A stretch of DNA of 59,482 nt from positions 1 to 59,482 of the forward strand of contig CAKZVJ010000130.1 in NCBI GenBank assembly GCA_937923345.1, read 5' to 3'. The position numbers and the translations under genes are program-made. The notes beneath the pieces are model-generated. The model did not search any database and was not told the origin of the DNA. It worked only from the letters and a program-made list of their open reading frames with translations. Below are positions 37,209 to 46,821 of the stretch, in pieces. Source of the stretch: an uncultured Saprospiraceae bacterium (lineage in GTDB: Bacteria > Bacteroidota > Bacteroidia > Chitinophagales > Saprospiraceae). Numbering within the stretch: the first letter of the stretch is position 1; each line of letters starts with the position of its first letter.

Positions 37209-38738
37209 ATGAAAAAGCAATTGTTTTTTTCAGCCTTGATAGCTTTGATTGTAAGCTTATCAAGCATAGGAATATTTAACTGGTTCAACGAATCAGATAA
37301 AACTGTTAAAATAGAACACATCAACAAAACTCCAAGTAAGTCTGCCCTATTTAGTCTGAATGATGATGGGGAGGCCACCGTATTGGACTTCAACAAAACG
37401 GCTGGCAAAGTATTAGACGGAGTAGTACACATAAAGTCTACGCACGTATATAGTGGCAACACACAAAATTTTCAATACAGAAATATCCCAGATCCTTTCA
37501 AAGATTTATTTGGAGATGGTTTTGGCAGCCCCTTTAGCCCTCGGTTCAGATTTGACGCTCCACGAGAAACACCAAAGGCAAACAAAGCGCCCTCGAGAGT
37601 AGGTACTGGTTCGGGTGTGATTATTAGTGCAGATGGATACATAGTCACTAACAACCACGTCATAGCAGATGCCGATGATATCGAAGTCAGCTTGCATGAC
37701 AACAGAACTTATAAAGCAACAGTCATTGGTGCAGATCCGTCTACCGATTTAGCATTGCTCCAAATCAAAGAAAAAAATCTACCTACAGTACCTTTCCTAA
37801 ATTCAGATGATGTCGAAATCGGTCAATGGGTAATGGCAGTGGGTAATCCTTTAGGCTTAAACTCTACTGTGACAGCCGGTATTGTAAGTGCAAAAGGCCG
37901 GAACATAAATATACTGAAGGACAAATACGCAGTAGAAAATTTCATTCAAACCGATGCCGCCATCAACCCTGGAAATAGTGGAGGTGCCTTAGTCAACCTC
38001 GAAGGCGGGTTGGTCGGAATTAATACCGCCATAGCCAGCCCAACTGGGACTTTTGCAGGTTATGGATTTGCAGTACCTGCAAACATTGTAAGCAAAGTCG
38101 TAGAAGACCTACTTGAATATGGCGTAGTGCAAAGAGGCGTATTAGGCGTCATGATCAGAACAGTAGATGGAAATCTGGCCAAAGAAAAAGGATTGAATAT
38201 TACCAAAGGAGTTTATGTAGACAGTCTGCTAGAAAACAGTGCTGCTGGGAAGGCCGGTGTAAAAGCGGGAGATGTAATTTTGGGAGTCAACGACACAAAG
38301 GTAAGTACTTCTCCAGAACTCCAAGGAATGATCGCTCGCTATCGGCCCGGAGAAGAAGTTAATCTCACAGTGAATAGAGATGGCGAAGACATCCAGCTAG
38401 AAGTGATGCTGAATAACAGAAACGGCAATACAAACTTAGAGAACAAGGATACACGAGAGATTATGAAAGTCCTAGGGGCAAAGTTGGAAGGCATAGATGA
38501 TGACCTTGCCAAGTCACTCGATATCAACAGTGGTGTAAAAGTAAAAAAACTTTATGCGGGTAAATTGCGAAAGTACACCCAGATGCGGGAAGGATTCATA
38601 ATTACCGCCATCGACAGAAAGCCTGTCCAATCTGTAGAGGAACTAGTTGATACTTTAGAGAAAAAGAAAGGCGGAGTCATGCTAGAAGGTATCTATGAAG
38701 ATATCCCCGGAGAGTATTTTTATGCCTTCGGATTATAA
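37209..38738 (+). CDS. htrA: HtrA/DegQ-family periplasmic serine protease
   Basis: This 509-residue protein has an N-terminal signal/anchor helix (about 5-24), then a trypsin-like domain with H150 (TNNHV), D180 (STDLALL) and S257 (NPGNSGGAL). PDZ1 is at about 310-410 (GVLGVMIRTVDGNLAKEKGL, AGKAGVKAGDVILGVND). A second, shorter PDZ-like domain is at about 425-505. It degrades or refolds damaged envelope proteins. A strong bidirectional terminator follows. Confidence 0.93.
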   Translation: MKKQLFFSALIALIVSLSSIGIFNWFNESDKTVKIEHINKTPSKSALFSLNDDGEATVLDFNKTAGKVLDGVVHIKSTHVYSGNTQNFQYRNIPDPFKDLFGDGFGSPFSPRFRFDAPRETPKANKAPSRVGTGSGVIISADGYIVTNNHVIADADDIEVSLHDNRTYKATVIGADPSTDLALLQIKEKNLPTVPFLNSDDVEIGQWVMAVGNPLGLNSTVTAGIVSAKGRNINILKDKYAVENFIQTDAAINPGNSGGALVNLEGGLVGINTAIASPTGTFAGYGFAVPANIVSKVVEDLLEYGVVQRGVLGVMIRTVDGNLAKEKGLNITKGVYVDSLLENSAAGKAGVKAGDVILGVNDTKVSTSPELQGMIARYRPGEEVNLTVNRDGEDIQLEVMLNNRNGNTNLENKDTREIMKVLGAKLEGIDDDLAKSLDINSGVKVKKLYAGKLRKYTQMREGFIITAIDRKPVQSVEELVDTLEKKKGGVMLEGIYEDIPGEYFYAFGL

Positions 38739-38750
38739 AAAGAAAATAAT

Positions 38751-38801
38751 TTGTATAGCCGTAAATGTTCTCAGTCAATCATTTACGGTTATACAATTTT
38801 T
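38751..38801 (+). terminator. Strong, probably bidirectional terminator
   Basis: TTGTATAGCCGTAAATG (38751-38767) pairs with CATTTACGGTTATACAA (38780-38796) with one mismatch, then TTTTT. It lies between the convergent htrA and TolC-like genes. Confidence 0.88.
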
Positions 38802-38875
38802 GTTTGAGGAACAAAATTCTACTCAATAGCGTCTAAAAACAATTTCTACTTTTTGCGTAGGCTTACAACCTACCT

Positions 38876-40171
38876 CTACAATAACTTCCCTACCAAAGCC
38901 AACAACTGAATCTCTGCTAACTTCGCATTCAGCTTAGCGTTATTCACACTCGTCTGAGCATTTAGTAGATTCAATTGTGCTTGCCGAAATTCTAAAGAGG
39001 TCAATCTTCCAAAATTTACTTGCTCTTCTGTACGGGTAAAATTTTCAAGATTGGTGGATACTGCATCCTCCTCTACTTTCAAAATAAAAATAGAATTTTG
39101 ATAGGTAGCCCAAGCATTGATAATGTCCCGTTCTAATTGCTGCTCCACCAATTCACTCTGCAATTTCAGATTAGTCAAGCCGAGTGCCGCGTTTTGTTTT
39201 CTAATATCACGACTTCCATCATACAAGGTCCAAGCTACTGTAAGATTAGCAGAGAATCCTCTTGAATTGGATTGATCTATAAACGAACCCGTAGCATTGT
39301 CTGAAAAATTAAAATCGTAAGAGGCACCTGCCGACAAAGTAGGCTTGCGTTCTGCTTCTATGATATCTAATTCCATCTCATTTACAGACAGAGTCTGCCG
39401 ATTGATTTGCAAAGCAATGTTCGCCTCTTTTGCGCTCGCTACCAACCCATCTAAATTCAAACTAGCATCAATCTCAGTAGAAGCCTCCACATCAAAATCT
39501 TCTCTCGCATTTCTACCCATAGCAAAATTCAGATTTCGCTTTTCATTTTCTACCCGAAGGAGTGCATTTAATAGATTTACGCTATCACGCTTAATATCTA
39601 CCTCTGCGTTAAGCACATCCAAACCATTACCCTGGCCAAACTCTAATTGCGATTGAGCTCTACGCAAACGCTCCTTTGATATCTCGATTGACTTAGTCAA
39701 AACTTCTACATTTTCCTTTTGCAAAGCAAGTTGATAGTAGCTTACATATACTTGAAGCAAATTTTGCTCTATGGCTTGAGTCAATTCCAAATTACTCAAC
39801 TTTAGATTTTCTTTAAGCTGCTCTAAGCCGAGATCTCTTCGCTTGTCAAGCAATGTATAGTCTGCTCTGACGCTCGCATTAGCTCCCCAGTTAAACGCAT
39901 TGGAAACCGCATTCTCTTGACCATTACTAAACTGCTGGGTAGAGCCTCCAAAACTACCATTCACTCCACCATTCGCAGATACTGTTGGCAGGTACCCGTT
40001 GACACTACGGTCGGTTTGATTCTCAGCAAGCTGCACATTATTCTTGGCAATCTTGATTCCGAAATTATTTTCTAGAGTGAGCAATTTTGCATCCTCAATA
40101 CTCAATATGTTTTGAGCAAAAGTTGTATTGAAAACAGCTAATAGAAAAATTCCAATTAAAATATTTTTCAT
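38876..40171 (-). CDS. TolC-family outer-membrane efflux protein
   Basis: This 431-residue protein has a signal peptide ending TFAQ (about 19). Two repeated OEP domains have long helices (NNFGIKIAKNNVQLAENQTDR, SYYQLALQKENVEVLTKSIEISKERL, and the second half INRQTLSVNEMELDIIEAERKPTL). It forms the outer-membrane channel for the RND pump encoded 55 bases upstream. It is the last gene of the efflux operon. Confidence 0.9.
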   Translation of the reverse strand: MKNILIGIFLLAVFNTTFAQNILSIEDAKLLTLENNFGIKIAKNNVQLAENQTDRSVNGYLPTVSANGGVNGSFGGSTQQFSNGQENAVSNAFNWGANASVRADYTLLDKRRDLGLEQLKENLKLSNLELTQAIEQNLLQVYVSYYQLALQKENVEVLTKSIEISKERLRRAQSQLEFGQGNGLDVLNAEVDIKRDSVNLLNALLRVENEKRNLNFAMGRNAREDFDVEASTEIDASLNLDGLVASAKEANIALQINRQTLSVNEMELDIIEAERKPTLSAGASYDFNFSDNATGSFIDQSNSRGFSANLTVAWTLYDGSRDIRKQNAALGLTNLKLQSELVEQQLERDIINAWATYQNSIFILKVEEDAVSTNLENFTRTEEQVNFGRLTSLEFRQAQLNLLNAQTSVNNAKLNAKLAEIQLLALVGKLL

Positions 40172-40226
40172 AAAACCTTCTGATTAAAATAAATTATCTA
40201 TAACGAGCACTAATAATAAATGGACA

Positions 40227-43200
40227 TTAGTGGCCTGCAGCCTCTTCAGACTTCATTTCTAAAATGGCTCGTTCAACTTGTTCGCGTTCTGGTTTCGTAC
40301 CAGTCCACAACCACTGTGCACCAACCTTAATATTGTTTTTTACGGCCAATAGTAAGGGTAATAAAAACAAGGTCATAAATGTAGCGTAAGCGATCCCATA
40401 AGCAACAGATATGGCCATAGGTATGAGGAATTGTGCGGAAAAACTTTTCTCAAAAATCAATGGTGCTAATCCTGCTACGGTGGTCAATGATGTCAAAAAG
40501 ATAGCTCTAAAACGGGAACGACCTGCTTGCACCATGGCCTTATGATATGGCAGTCCATCTTTGAGCAAGAGGTTAAATTTTTCAATCAATACCAGTCCAT
40601 CATTGACCAGTATTCCGACCAGAGCAACTACCCCCAAACCAGAAAGGATATTGATACTTTGGCCATGTATCCAGTGCCCCCAAGCTACTCCTACAAAACA
40701 AAAAGGAATCAAAATAAATAATAAAAGTGGTTGGCCATAAGACCTAAAGACAAAAGCAATGACAGCATACATCAATATCAAAACCACAGGAAGCACCTTA
40801 CCTAGTGCAGCACCAATCCTTGCAAATCCCCTATTCTGACCTTCATAGAGAGGCGTCACAGTAGGATATCTGGCAGTTATCTCAGGCATTACATTCTCTT
40901 TAATATCTGCAATTAACTCCGGAGCTGAGTCTTTTGGGTCAGACAAATCTGCATCTACCCGTATCTCTCGTCTACCGTCGATATGATTTATGACTACGTC
41001 ACCACGCTCTATAGTGTACTGCGCTATCTCTGCAAGAGGAACTCTATTTCCACTTGGTGTGACTATACGCATCTCATCTAGATTAGTAATACTACTTCTA
41101 TTGCTACGATCGTACCTTACCCATACCCGTATCTCATCCCTTCCCCTTTGAAATCGCTGCACAGCTGCACCAAAAAAACCAGAGCGCACTTGTGACATTA
41201 CATCCTGTAGTGTCAAACCAAGAAGGTAAGCGTTTTCTTTCAGCTTTAATTTTATTTCTTTTATACCAGCAGGATCATTGTCCGTTACATCTGCAAGTCT
41301 AGAATTTTCTCGCAGTGACGTTTTCAAATCTCGTTTCGCCGCTTTTAGTTCTTGCACATTGTTTCCTACTAGAGAAACAGATACTGGAGAACCTCCAAAT
41401 GCATTGCCAGATCCAAACACTAAAGATTCTGCTTCATAGATAGTCCCTACTCTTTTTCGCACATTATTAGATACCGTCGAAGCAGGAATGTCTCTATTTT
41501 CTCCTGGTAACAAATTGAGTGTCAATGATGCGGTACTGGATCCAGGTCCAAGCCTGCGCACTATATTTTCAATGATCGGTAAAGAATCTATTGTAGTCAA
41601 TTCCTCATTAGCTTCCCAAGCTGCTAGCTCTATCACATTGATCAAGGAATCGGTGATGACTTCGCTAGTTCCTTGCGGAAGGTTCAAACTGATCTGCACC
41701 CTATCCGAAGCCACCGTAGGGAAAAAAGTAAATCGTATAATGCCGCCTTGTATAGCCCCTACAGTTATAAGAAGAAGTGCAATGGGAATTGCGAATCCAA
41801 ATATTTGAAAATTTAGTACAAAGCGAAGTATCGGTACATAGAAGTTATCTCTTATCCAAGCCACCCCTTTGTCAGCCCATACATTCAAGATGAAAGGTTT
41901 TGCCTCTCTGTTGAGTGCTCTAGAATGCGCTAAGTGAGCAGGTAGTATCAGAAAAGCTTCAATCAATGAAATCAACAATATGATACCCACCACTTGTGCA
42001 ATTTGTCCAAAGAAAGAACCTAGTCGCTCCGGCAAAAACAAGAAGGTAGAAAAGGCGATAATGGTAGTCAAGATTGCCGCTATGATTGGAGGGCCTACCT
42101 GAAGCGTACCATCGATGGCGGCTTGTATTTTAGACTTCCCTCGTTCAAATTGATCGTAGATATTCTCCGCTATCACGATACCATCATCAACAAGGATTCC
42201 GATCACGATAATCATCCCAAAAAGGGAGATCACATTTATAGTCATAAAATTGGGTGCGAAAATGAATAGCCCTAAAAACGAAAATGGTAATCCAACTGCT
42301 ACCCAAAATGCTATACTCGGCTTCAAGAAGATTGACAAAAATATCAAGACTAATAATATTCCAACCAATCCATTTTCAATCAATAGGTTTTGACGATTAT
42401 TTAGTGCGATGGAGGAATCAGAACTAATGTTGAGTTGTATGACATCATTCTTTTCATTAAACGTTTTGATGTAATCTTTTATCACCTCGGTGGCATTCAA
42501 CAAGTCTTCATTATTAGTGGTGCTAATGGAAATCTGAATCGCTGGGTCTCCATTAAAATTAATTCTATCTGGATTTTCCGACCACTTATCGCGAATCTCT
42601 GCCACATCCTTTAGGCGGACAATCTGCCCTGACGCGCTGGCCTTCACAATTATATAATCCAACTCTGACCCAAAGTAGGATCTATTATTGGCCCGTATCA
42701 AATACTCCTCTGTCTCTGTTTTGATATTTCCTCCCGTAGTGATAAGGTTAGAATTCCGGACAGCAGCTGCTACTTCATTAAATGTCAAATTAAAAGCTAA
42801 TAGGTCGTTTTCGCGAACGGCGATTTCTATTTCTTCACTAGGGAATCCTGATAGCTCTATTTGTGAAATATCTGGGATAGCCCGAATATCATCTTCTATC
42901 TTGCGGGCATTGCTCTTCAATGTTCTTAGCGGAACACCCTTGCCACTTACTGTAAAAGAGATGGCATTATTTATATTTTCCTGTTTAGATATAACGGGTG
43001 GCTCCATATCTACTGGAAATGACGGTACACGATCGACTGCATTTTTGACATTGGCTAGAATGATGTCGATGTCAGCGCCTTCTACTATTTCTACCGTGAT
43101 GGTAGCTGCATTTTCTCTAGAAGCAGAAGTCACTCTATCGATGTCTACTAGTCCACGAAGATTGTCCTCAATCTTCAAAACCACACCTTCCTCTATTTCA

Positions 43201-43373
43201 GCAGGTGACGCCCCTGGATAAGTAATGTTAATAAATATTAGTTTAGAATCGTCCAAGGGAAAGTAGGAAGATTTCGTAGCTTTCATACCGAGGAGTCCAA
43301 ATATGAATACACCTAGAAGTATCACATTTACTGCAACAGGATATTTAATAAAAAAGGAAAGAAAATTTTTCAT
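40227..43373 (-). CDS. RND-family efflux permease (AcrB/HAE-like)
   Basis: This 1048-residue inner-membrane pump begins FFIKYPVAVNVILLGVFIFG (helix 1). A large periplasmic loop follows (about 35-325; FPLDDSKLIFINITYPGASPAEIE). Central helices carry VDDGIVIAENIYDQF (about 391-405) with the paired Asp of proton relay. A second periplasmic loop and the second helix bundle (ALVGILVNDGLVLIEKFN, about 938) complete it. The substrate is likely lipophilic compounds. The middle gene of a three-gene pump operon. Confidence 0.93.
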   Translation of the reverse strand: MKNFLSFFIKYPVAVNVILLGVFIFGLLGMKATKSSYFPLDDSKLIFINITYPGASPAEIEEGVVLKIEDNLRGLVDIDRVTSASRENAATITVEIVEGADIDIILANVKNAVDRVPSFPVDMEPPVISKQENINNAISFTVSGKGVPLRTLKSNARKIEDDIRAIPDISQIELSGFPSEEIEIAVRENDLLAFNLTFNEVAAAVRNSNLITTGGNIKTETEEYLIRANNRSYFGSELDYIIVKASASGQIVRLKDVAEIRDKWSENPDRINFNGDPAIQISISTTNNEDLLNATEVIKDYIKTFNEKNDVIQLNISSDSSIALNNRQNLLIENGLVGILLVLIFLSIFLKPSIAFWVAVGLPFSFLGLFIFAPNFMTINVISLFGMIIVIGILVDDGIVIAENIYDQFERGKSKIQAAIDGTLQVGPPIIAAILTTIIAFSTFLFLPERLGSFFGQIAQVVGIILLISLIEAFLILPAHLAHSRALNREAKPFILNVWADKGVAWIRDNFYVPILRFVLNFQIFGFAIPIALLLITVGAIQGGIIRFTFFPTVASDRVQISLNLPQGTSEVITDSLINVIELAAWEANEELTTIDSLPIIENIVRRLGPGSSTASLTLNLLPGENRDIPASTVSNNVRKRVGTIYEAESLVFGSGNAFGGSPVSVSLVGNNVQELKAAKRDLKTSLRENSRLADVTDNDPAGIKEIKLKLKENAYLLGLTLQDVMSQVRSGFFGAAVQRFQRGRDEIRVWVRYDRSNRSSITNLDEMRIVTPSGNRVPLAEIAQYTIERGDVVINHIDGRREIRVDADLSDPKDSAPELIADIKENVMPEITARYPTVTPLYEGQNRGFARIGAALGKVLPVVLILMYAVIAFVFRSYGQPLLLFILIPFCFVGVAWGHWIHGQSINILSGLGVVALVGILVNDGLVLIEKFNLLLKDGLPYHKAMVQAGRSRFRAIFLTSLTTVAGLAPLIFEKSFSAQFLIPMAISVAYGIAYATFMTLFLLPLLLAVKNNIKVGAQWLWTGTKPEREQVERAILEMKSEEAAGH

Positions 43374-43417
43374 AATTGATTTTGGTGGTTGGCAGAATCG
43401 ATAATAGACCTCCTCTC

Positions 43418-44527
43418 TTACTTCTCAAATCGTTTGATCTGCATGCCATCGTAAGCGCCAGGTAAGGTCCTCTCTAATATTTCTACCCCATCTTCCAGAC
43501 CACGAATCACCGCCGTTTTATCTGTAAAATGAACAGGCTCTATTTCTGTTAATTCCAACCTATCTCCTTTCACTACAAATACCTTTTTATTATCGACGAT
43601 CAGTTTTCTAGATATCTCAAAAGTGTTAGCTTCGTTTTTGGCCTTTAAGTCAGCTTCTAGATACATTCCTTCCCGTAGTCCTGAACCATTCACTTGGATA
43701 AACGCCTGGATAGTTTGTGTATTTGGATTGACTAGACTGTTGATTCTCGTGATGCGTCCAGACCAAGTTTTAGTGCGCTCGACATTATGCAACACCACTA
43801 CGCCCCCCACTTTGAGAAGATCTACATAACTAGAATTTACGGCTACCTCTAATTCGTACACATTTGGATTTATGAACTCGCCTAGCTTTTGTCCAGCACG
43901 CACCAGCGCTCCCTTATCGATACTCGCTTCCGTAAGCACTCCCGAAAATGGTGCGTAGATGTTGTATTTAGTCAGTCGCTCTTCTGAGTTCTTAATCGTG
44001 TACCAAGTAGATGCAACATTACGCCCAGCCACAAACAATTTCTCTCTATCTGAACTTGGCTCCGGTAAAGGCTTCAAGATTTGGTTCTCATCAAATACGT
44101 TAATGTAGGCCTGCCATTTATCAAAGGCCTCTGGATAGTCGAACTTTAAATCCGGCAACATACTCACCAACTGGTTATACAGATTACTTTTTTGGGAGCG
44201 CAAATTGGCACGCAGTTCTTCACTATTGAGGCGGATCAAAACATCCCCTTCAGCATATCGTACTCCTGGCTTAAACATTTTGTCGCTGTGCTCAAATATA
44301 CCCTGTACCTCCGAGAATATTTCTATCCTGTCACGCGCTGCCAAATTCCCACTCGCCGTAATCGTGATAGGCGTATCTCCAATCTCGACCAACTGCGTAA
44401 ACACGGTAGAAATTGACTTCTTCGACTTTTGTCTTTGTGGCTTTTCGGTAGAGGCTAGCTTCTCCTTTCCTAGATACCCGGCGCCGATTATCAATATTCC
44501 GAGTATGCTTATTATTACTTGTCTCAT
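43418..44527 (-). CDS. RND efflux periplasmic adaptor (membrane fusion protein)
   Basis: The ATG at 44527 gives 369 residues with a clean anchor (MRQVIISILGILIIGAGYLGKEKL), preferred over the longer frame starting at 44566. Domains: a barrel-sandwich (lipoyl-like) half with TPITITASGNLAARDRIEIFSEVQGIF (about 45-71), a short helical hairpin, the second half with YNIYAPFSGVLTEASIDKGALVRAGQKLGEF (about 185-215), then beta-barrel and membrane-proximal parts. It bridges the RND pump and the TolC channel. Transcribed first in the operon. Confidence 0.88.
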   Translation of the reverse strand: MRQVIISILGILIIGAGYLGKEKLASTEKPQRQKSKKSISTVFTQLVEIGDTPITITASGNLAARDRIEIFSEVQGIFEHSDKMFKPGVRYAEGDVLIRLNSEELRANLRSQKSNLYNQLVSMLPDLKFDYPEAFDKWQAYINVFDENQILKPLPEPSSDREKLFVAGRNVASTWYTIKNSEERLTKYNIYAPFSGVLTEASIDKGALVRAGQKLGEFINPNVYELEVAVNSSYVDLLKVGGVVVLHNVERTKTWSGRITRINSLVNPNTQTIQAFIQVNGSGLREGMYLEADLKAKNEANTFEISRKLIVDNKKVFVVKGDRLELTEIEPVHFTDKTAVIRGLEDGVEILERTLPGAYDGMQIKRFEK

Positions 44528-44566
44528 ATTCTTCTTTGATGCTGCAAATATCTTAATTCTCAGCAA

Positions 44567-45070
44567 TATTGAACCATAAGATACAAAACAATAAAACTTG
44601 AGCTATGTTTTGTTTTGCGACCACGTTTTTTTTTTAAATCTTGTAGATGCTGGTAAAGTAGGATTTTGATTTTTAGGGGGATCCCCAGCCCCTCACAAAT
44701 CTGCGCAGCTGGGGCGGGCCATCCGCCACTCGCTCTTCGCTCGGCCCCGCTGAAAAAGCGGGTCTCCACAGCAGAGCTGTGGCTGGCTACTACCCCTATC
44801 CCAGTCTAGGGGTCTAGGGGTCTAGGGAGCTAGGGAGCTAGGGAGCTAGGTAAATCTAAAACCGAAAAATATTAAATGTAAAATGTAAAAGGCGATTAAT
44901 AATGGTGAATTGTAAATGGTGAATGGTGAATGGCAAAGGGCCATGAACATGAGCGAGAGTATTAACAGCAAGTGCAACGATAGCAAGTTCAAGTGCTAAC
45001 AACCAACAGCCAATAGCTAAAAATACTTAAATTTAAAGGTAGAATATATTGAGGTAATAAAACTTGAATA
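44567..45070. other. Repeat-rich intergenic region
   Basis: From 44676 to 44800 a GC-rich islet carries two tidy hairpins: CCCGCT/AGCGGG (44746-44762) and CCACAG/CTGTGG (44766-44782), plus GGGGGATCCCC. The 8-bp CTAG array follows (44805-44850), then short AAATGTAA and GGTGAAT word repeats (44870-44935). No protein-like frame is seen. Confidence 0.75.
44805..44850. repeat. 8-bp tandem repeat with CTAG (TCTAGGGG/GCTAGGGA)
   Basis: TCTAGGGG twice, TCTAGGGA, GCTAGGGA twice, then GCTAGG: six CTAG tetramers exactly 8 bases apart. Confidence 0.92.
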
Positions 45071-45355
45071 ATGGAATATAAAATATTCACTGGAACATAT
45101 AAGAAAATAAAACTGGGAAAAGGAATGCTATCTGGATCAATAAGAGTCTTATACAGCGGCATGCCCAATGAAAAGACATTTTCGCTTTCTCCAATTAAGG
45201 CAGAAGGATATCAAGGTTACAGCCCAAATATATACTACGACATCAACGCTACCACCATTCTTATTTTGAATAAAGCACTTGGGGTAATTGATGTTCATCC
45301 GCAATATATCATCTTATCTGATGACTACTTAGTAAACAATAAAGAGTATGTGTGA
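45071..45355 (+). CDS. Small hypothetical protein
   Basis: This 94-residue frame starts at ATG and has natural-looking composition (MEYKIFTGTYKKIKLGKGM, then mixed strands, YIILSDDYLVNN near the end). No family recognised, no signal peptide and no cysteine. It converges on the next gene with a 5-base gap. It could be a short cytoplasmic protein or a chance frame. Confidence 0.45.
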   Translation: MEYKIFTGTYKKIKLGKGMLSGSIRVLYSGMPNEKTFSLSPIKAEGYQGYSPNIYYDINATTILILNKALGVIDVHPQYIILSDDYLVNNKEYV

Positions 45356-45360
45356 AAAAG

Positions 45361-45867
45361 TTAAATCTTCTTCACGTTCTTATCTGAGGGTTGACTTGTC
45401 GAAGCTGGATCTTCCGATTTAGGGAAAGAAAGAATACCACTACTGTAATGCGTACCGTAGGTCTTGACACCGGAATACACTTGCGTAATCGCACTAATCA
45501 CTTGCTCGACTGTAAGTTCGTTGAGCGGATGAATAAAGGTAGACCAAAGTACTCCATCAGATAAAGCATAATTGGAGTCTAACATAGAATGAAAGTTGGC
45601 TTCCATGCAATCTATCATTTGCTCTTGTGTCATACTGGACAATTCGACAATGGGTGAAATAATACGCATACGATTGTGATTTTCATCGGTGAGACAGATG
45701 AACACAGTGGAATCAATGACGAACTGCCATCTCCCACTTTCGCCTTCTACTACTTCGCTAATCTCGGTGATAATTTCAGCCAACTTTTCATTATTCATCC
45801 CTTCTTCTTGGGACATTAAAAAGAATCCTTGAAAAATAAGCATACTGATAAAAAAGAATCTAATCAT
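45361..45867 (-). CDS. Exported small protein, YbjN/T3SS-chaperone-like fold (tentative)
   Basis: The Met at 45867 is preferred over 45924 because it gives a signal peptide (MIRFFFISMLIFQGFFLMSQ) and 168 residues in all. The mature part has RWQFVIDSTVFICLTDENHNRMRIISPIVELSSMT and ELTVEQVISAITQVYSGV, the alternating strand/helix pattern of YbjN-type domains. It ends in a Ser/Lys-rich tail. Function unknown. Confidence 0.65.
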   Translation of the reverse strand: MIRFFFISMLIFQGFFLMSQEEGMNNEKLAEIITEISEVVEGESGRWQFVIDSTVFICLTDENHNRMRIISPIVELSSMTQEQMIDCMEANFHSMLDSNYALSDGVLWSTFIHPLNELTVEQVISAITQVYSGVKTYGTHYSSGILSFPKSEDPASTSQPSDKNVKKI

Positions 45868-46281
45868 AAGAATAAAAATTTTGGCTGTATAAAGCGCTAT
45901 GTTAAGTATAAAGAAGATAGCCAAAACATAGCGATATAGGCATATCAGCGAGGTGAACTCAAAAGTATCACTAGCCTAGCTAAACTGGAGCTGTACCAGT
46001 GTACTATCCTATAACAACGCCAAGCAGTAAAAAGATAACATCCAAGCGCTATTAAATATCTTAAAAATATGACAAAAGTGCAAATATACTCCGTCGCGAC
46101 TGACCGCAGGTCACAAGCGCGTCGCTCGGAGAGCGCAAGAACAAGGGGTAGAAGCGATATATCCCATGTGGTGGAGACGCAAGGGATTGCGTCTCCACCA
46201 CATGGGATGTAATAGCGGATAACCCGGTCCCGTCCCGATGCATCGGGATCGGGATGGTCCCTAATAGTTATCAACAACTTA
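45868..46281. other. Intergenic region with GC-rich palindromic islet
   Basis: About 410 bases. Positions 46090-46262 are GC-rich and contain the perfect hairpin 46161-46208 and the palindrome CCCGATGCATCGGG (46234-46247). The long minus frame across it (45945-46277) is formed by the palindromes and is not protein-like. Confidence 0.6.
46161..46208. repeat. Perfect 22-bp inverted repeat
   Basis: Left arm 46161-46182 (ATCCCATGTG...GACGCAA), loop GGGA, right arm 46187-46208, no mismatch. Shares the GAGACGCA core with 22541-22592. Confidence 0.9.
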
Positions 46282-46821
46282 TTACTTTACATTGAGAATG
46301 TACCACTCGACCTCGTCAAGATTCAGGTTGGCTCTTCGACCAGCCGCTTTGGGGGCGTAGTATTTTGCAAGATAGTCTAGGATCACCGGCTCGTTCGCTC
46401 CCAGATCGGGCAAGCCCTGAGTAGCTTGCATCCATCGAATCATGGCCTCCCAACCAGATCGGGTAGCGCGATTCTGAGTAACCAACTTGGAGCTGTGACA
46501 TGAAGTACAGGCCGATACAACGATCGGCATATTGGGGTCAGCATAAAATCCAGTGCGCACATGAATACCATCTACGACTTTGTCCCAATTGGCTTCTTGA
46601 GCAGCTGCGGCGAGGCGGGCATCTGCACGTTTGTTATATTTTTCAATCTCTGCTGTAGTAAGTTTTGTCGCTCCAACAAAATCATCTAATGAATTTCCAA
46701 GCAACAAATAACTTAAGCAAATAATAATGGCAAGCACGAAAATACTGAGTATAGATATAAGCACAGACCAGTTACTAGCCATGAAGCTAGACCAAAGAGT
46801 AGGACGTTTATCTAGGCTCAT
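46282..46821 (-). CDS. Membrane-anchored monohaem cytochrome c, sulfite dehydrogenase partner
   Basis: The chosen start (46821) gives 179 residues and overlaps the sulfite-oxidase stop as ATGA. A single anchor helix (about 18-42) is followed by a periplasmic domain with one haem motif CTSCH (about 105-109). RSGWEAMIRWMQ follows, typical of cytochromes that pair with SorA-like enzymes. It should carry electrons from sulfite to the respiratory chain. The longer frame from 46851 adds a His-rich start with no support. Confidence 0.82.
   Translation of the reverse strand: MSLDKRPTLWSSFMASNWSVLISILSIFVLAIIICLSYLLLGNSLDDFVGATKLTTAEIEKYNKRADARLAAAAQEANWDKVVDGIHVRTGFYADPNMPIVVSACTSCHSSKLVTQNRATRSGWEAMIRWMQATQGLPDLGANEPVILDYLAKYYAPKAAGRRANLNLDEVEWYILNVK

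Noticed and set aside
45945-46277. 110-codon minus frame
   Set aside because: Produced by the GC-rich palindromes at 46090-46262; no signal, no family, no codon structure.
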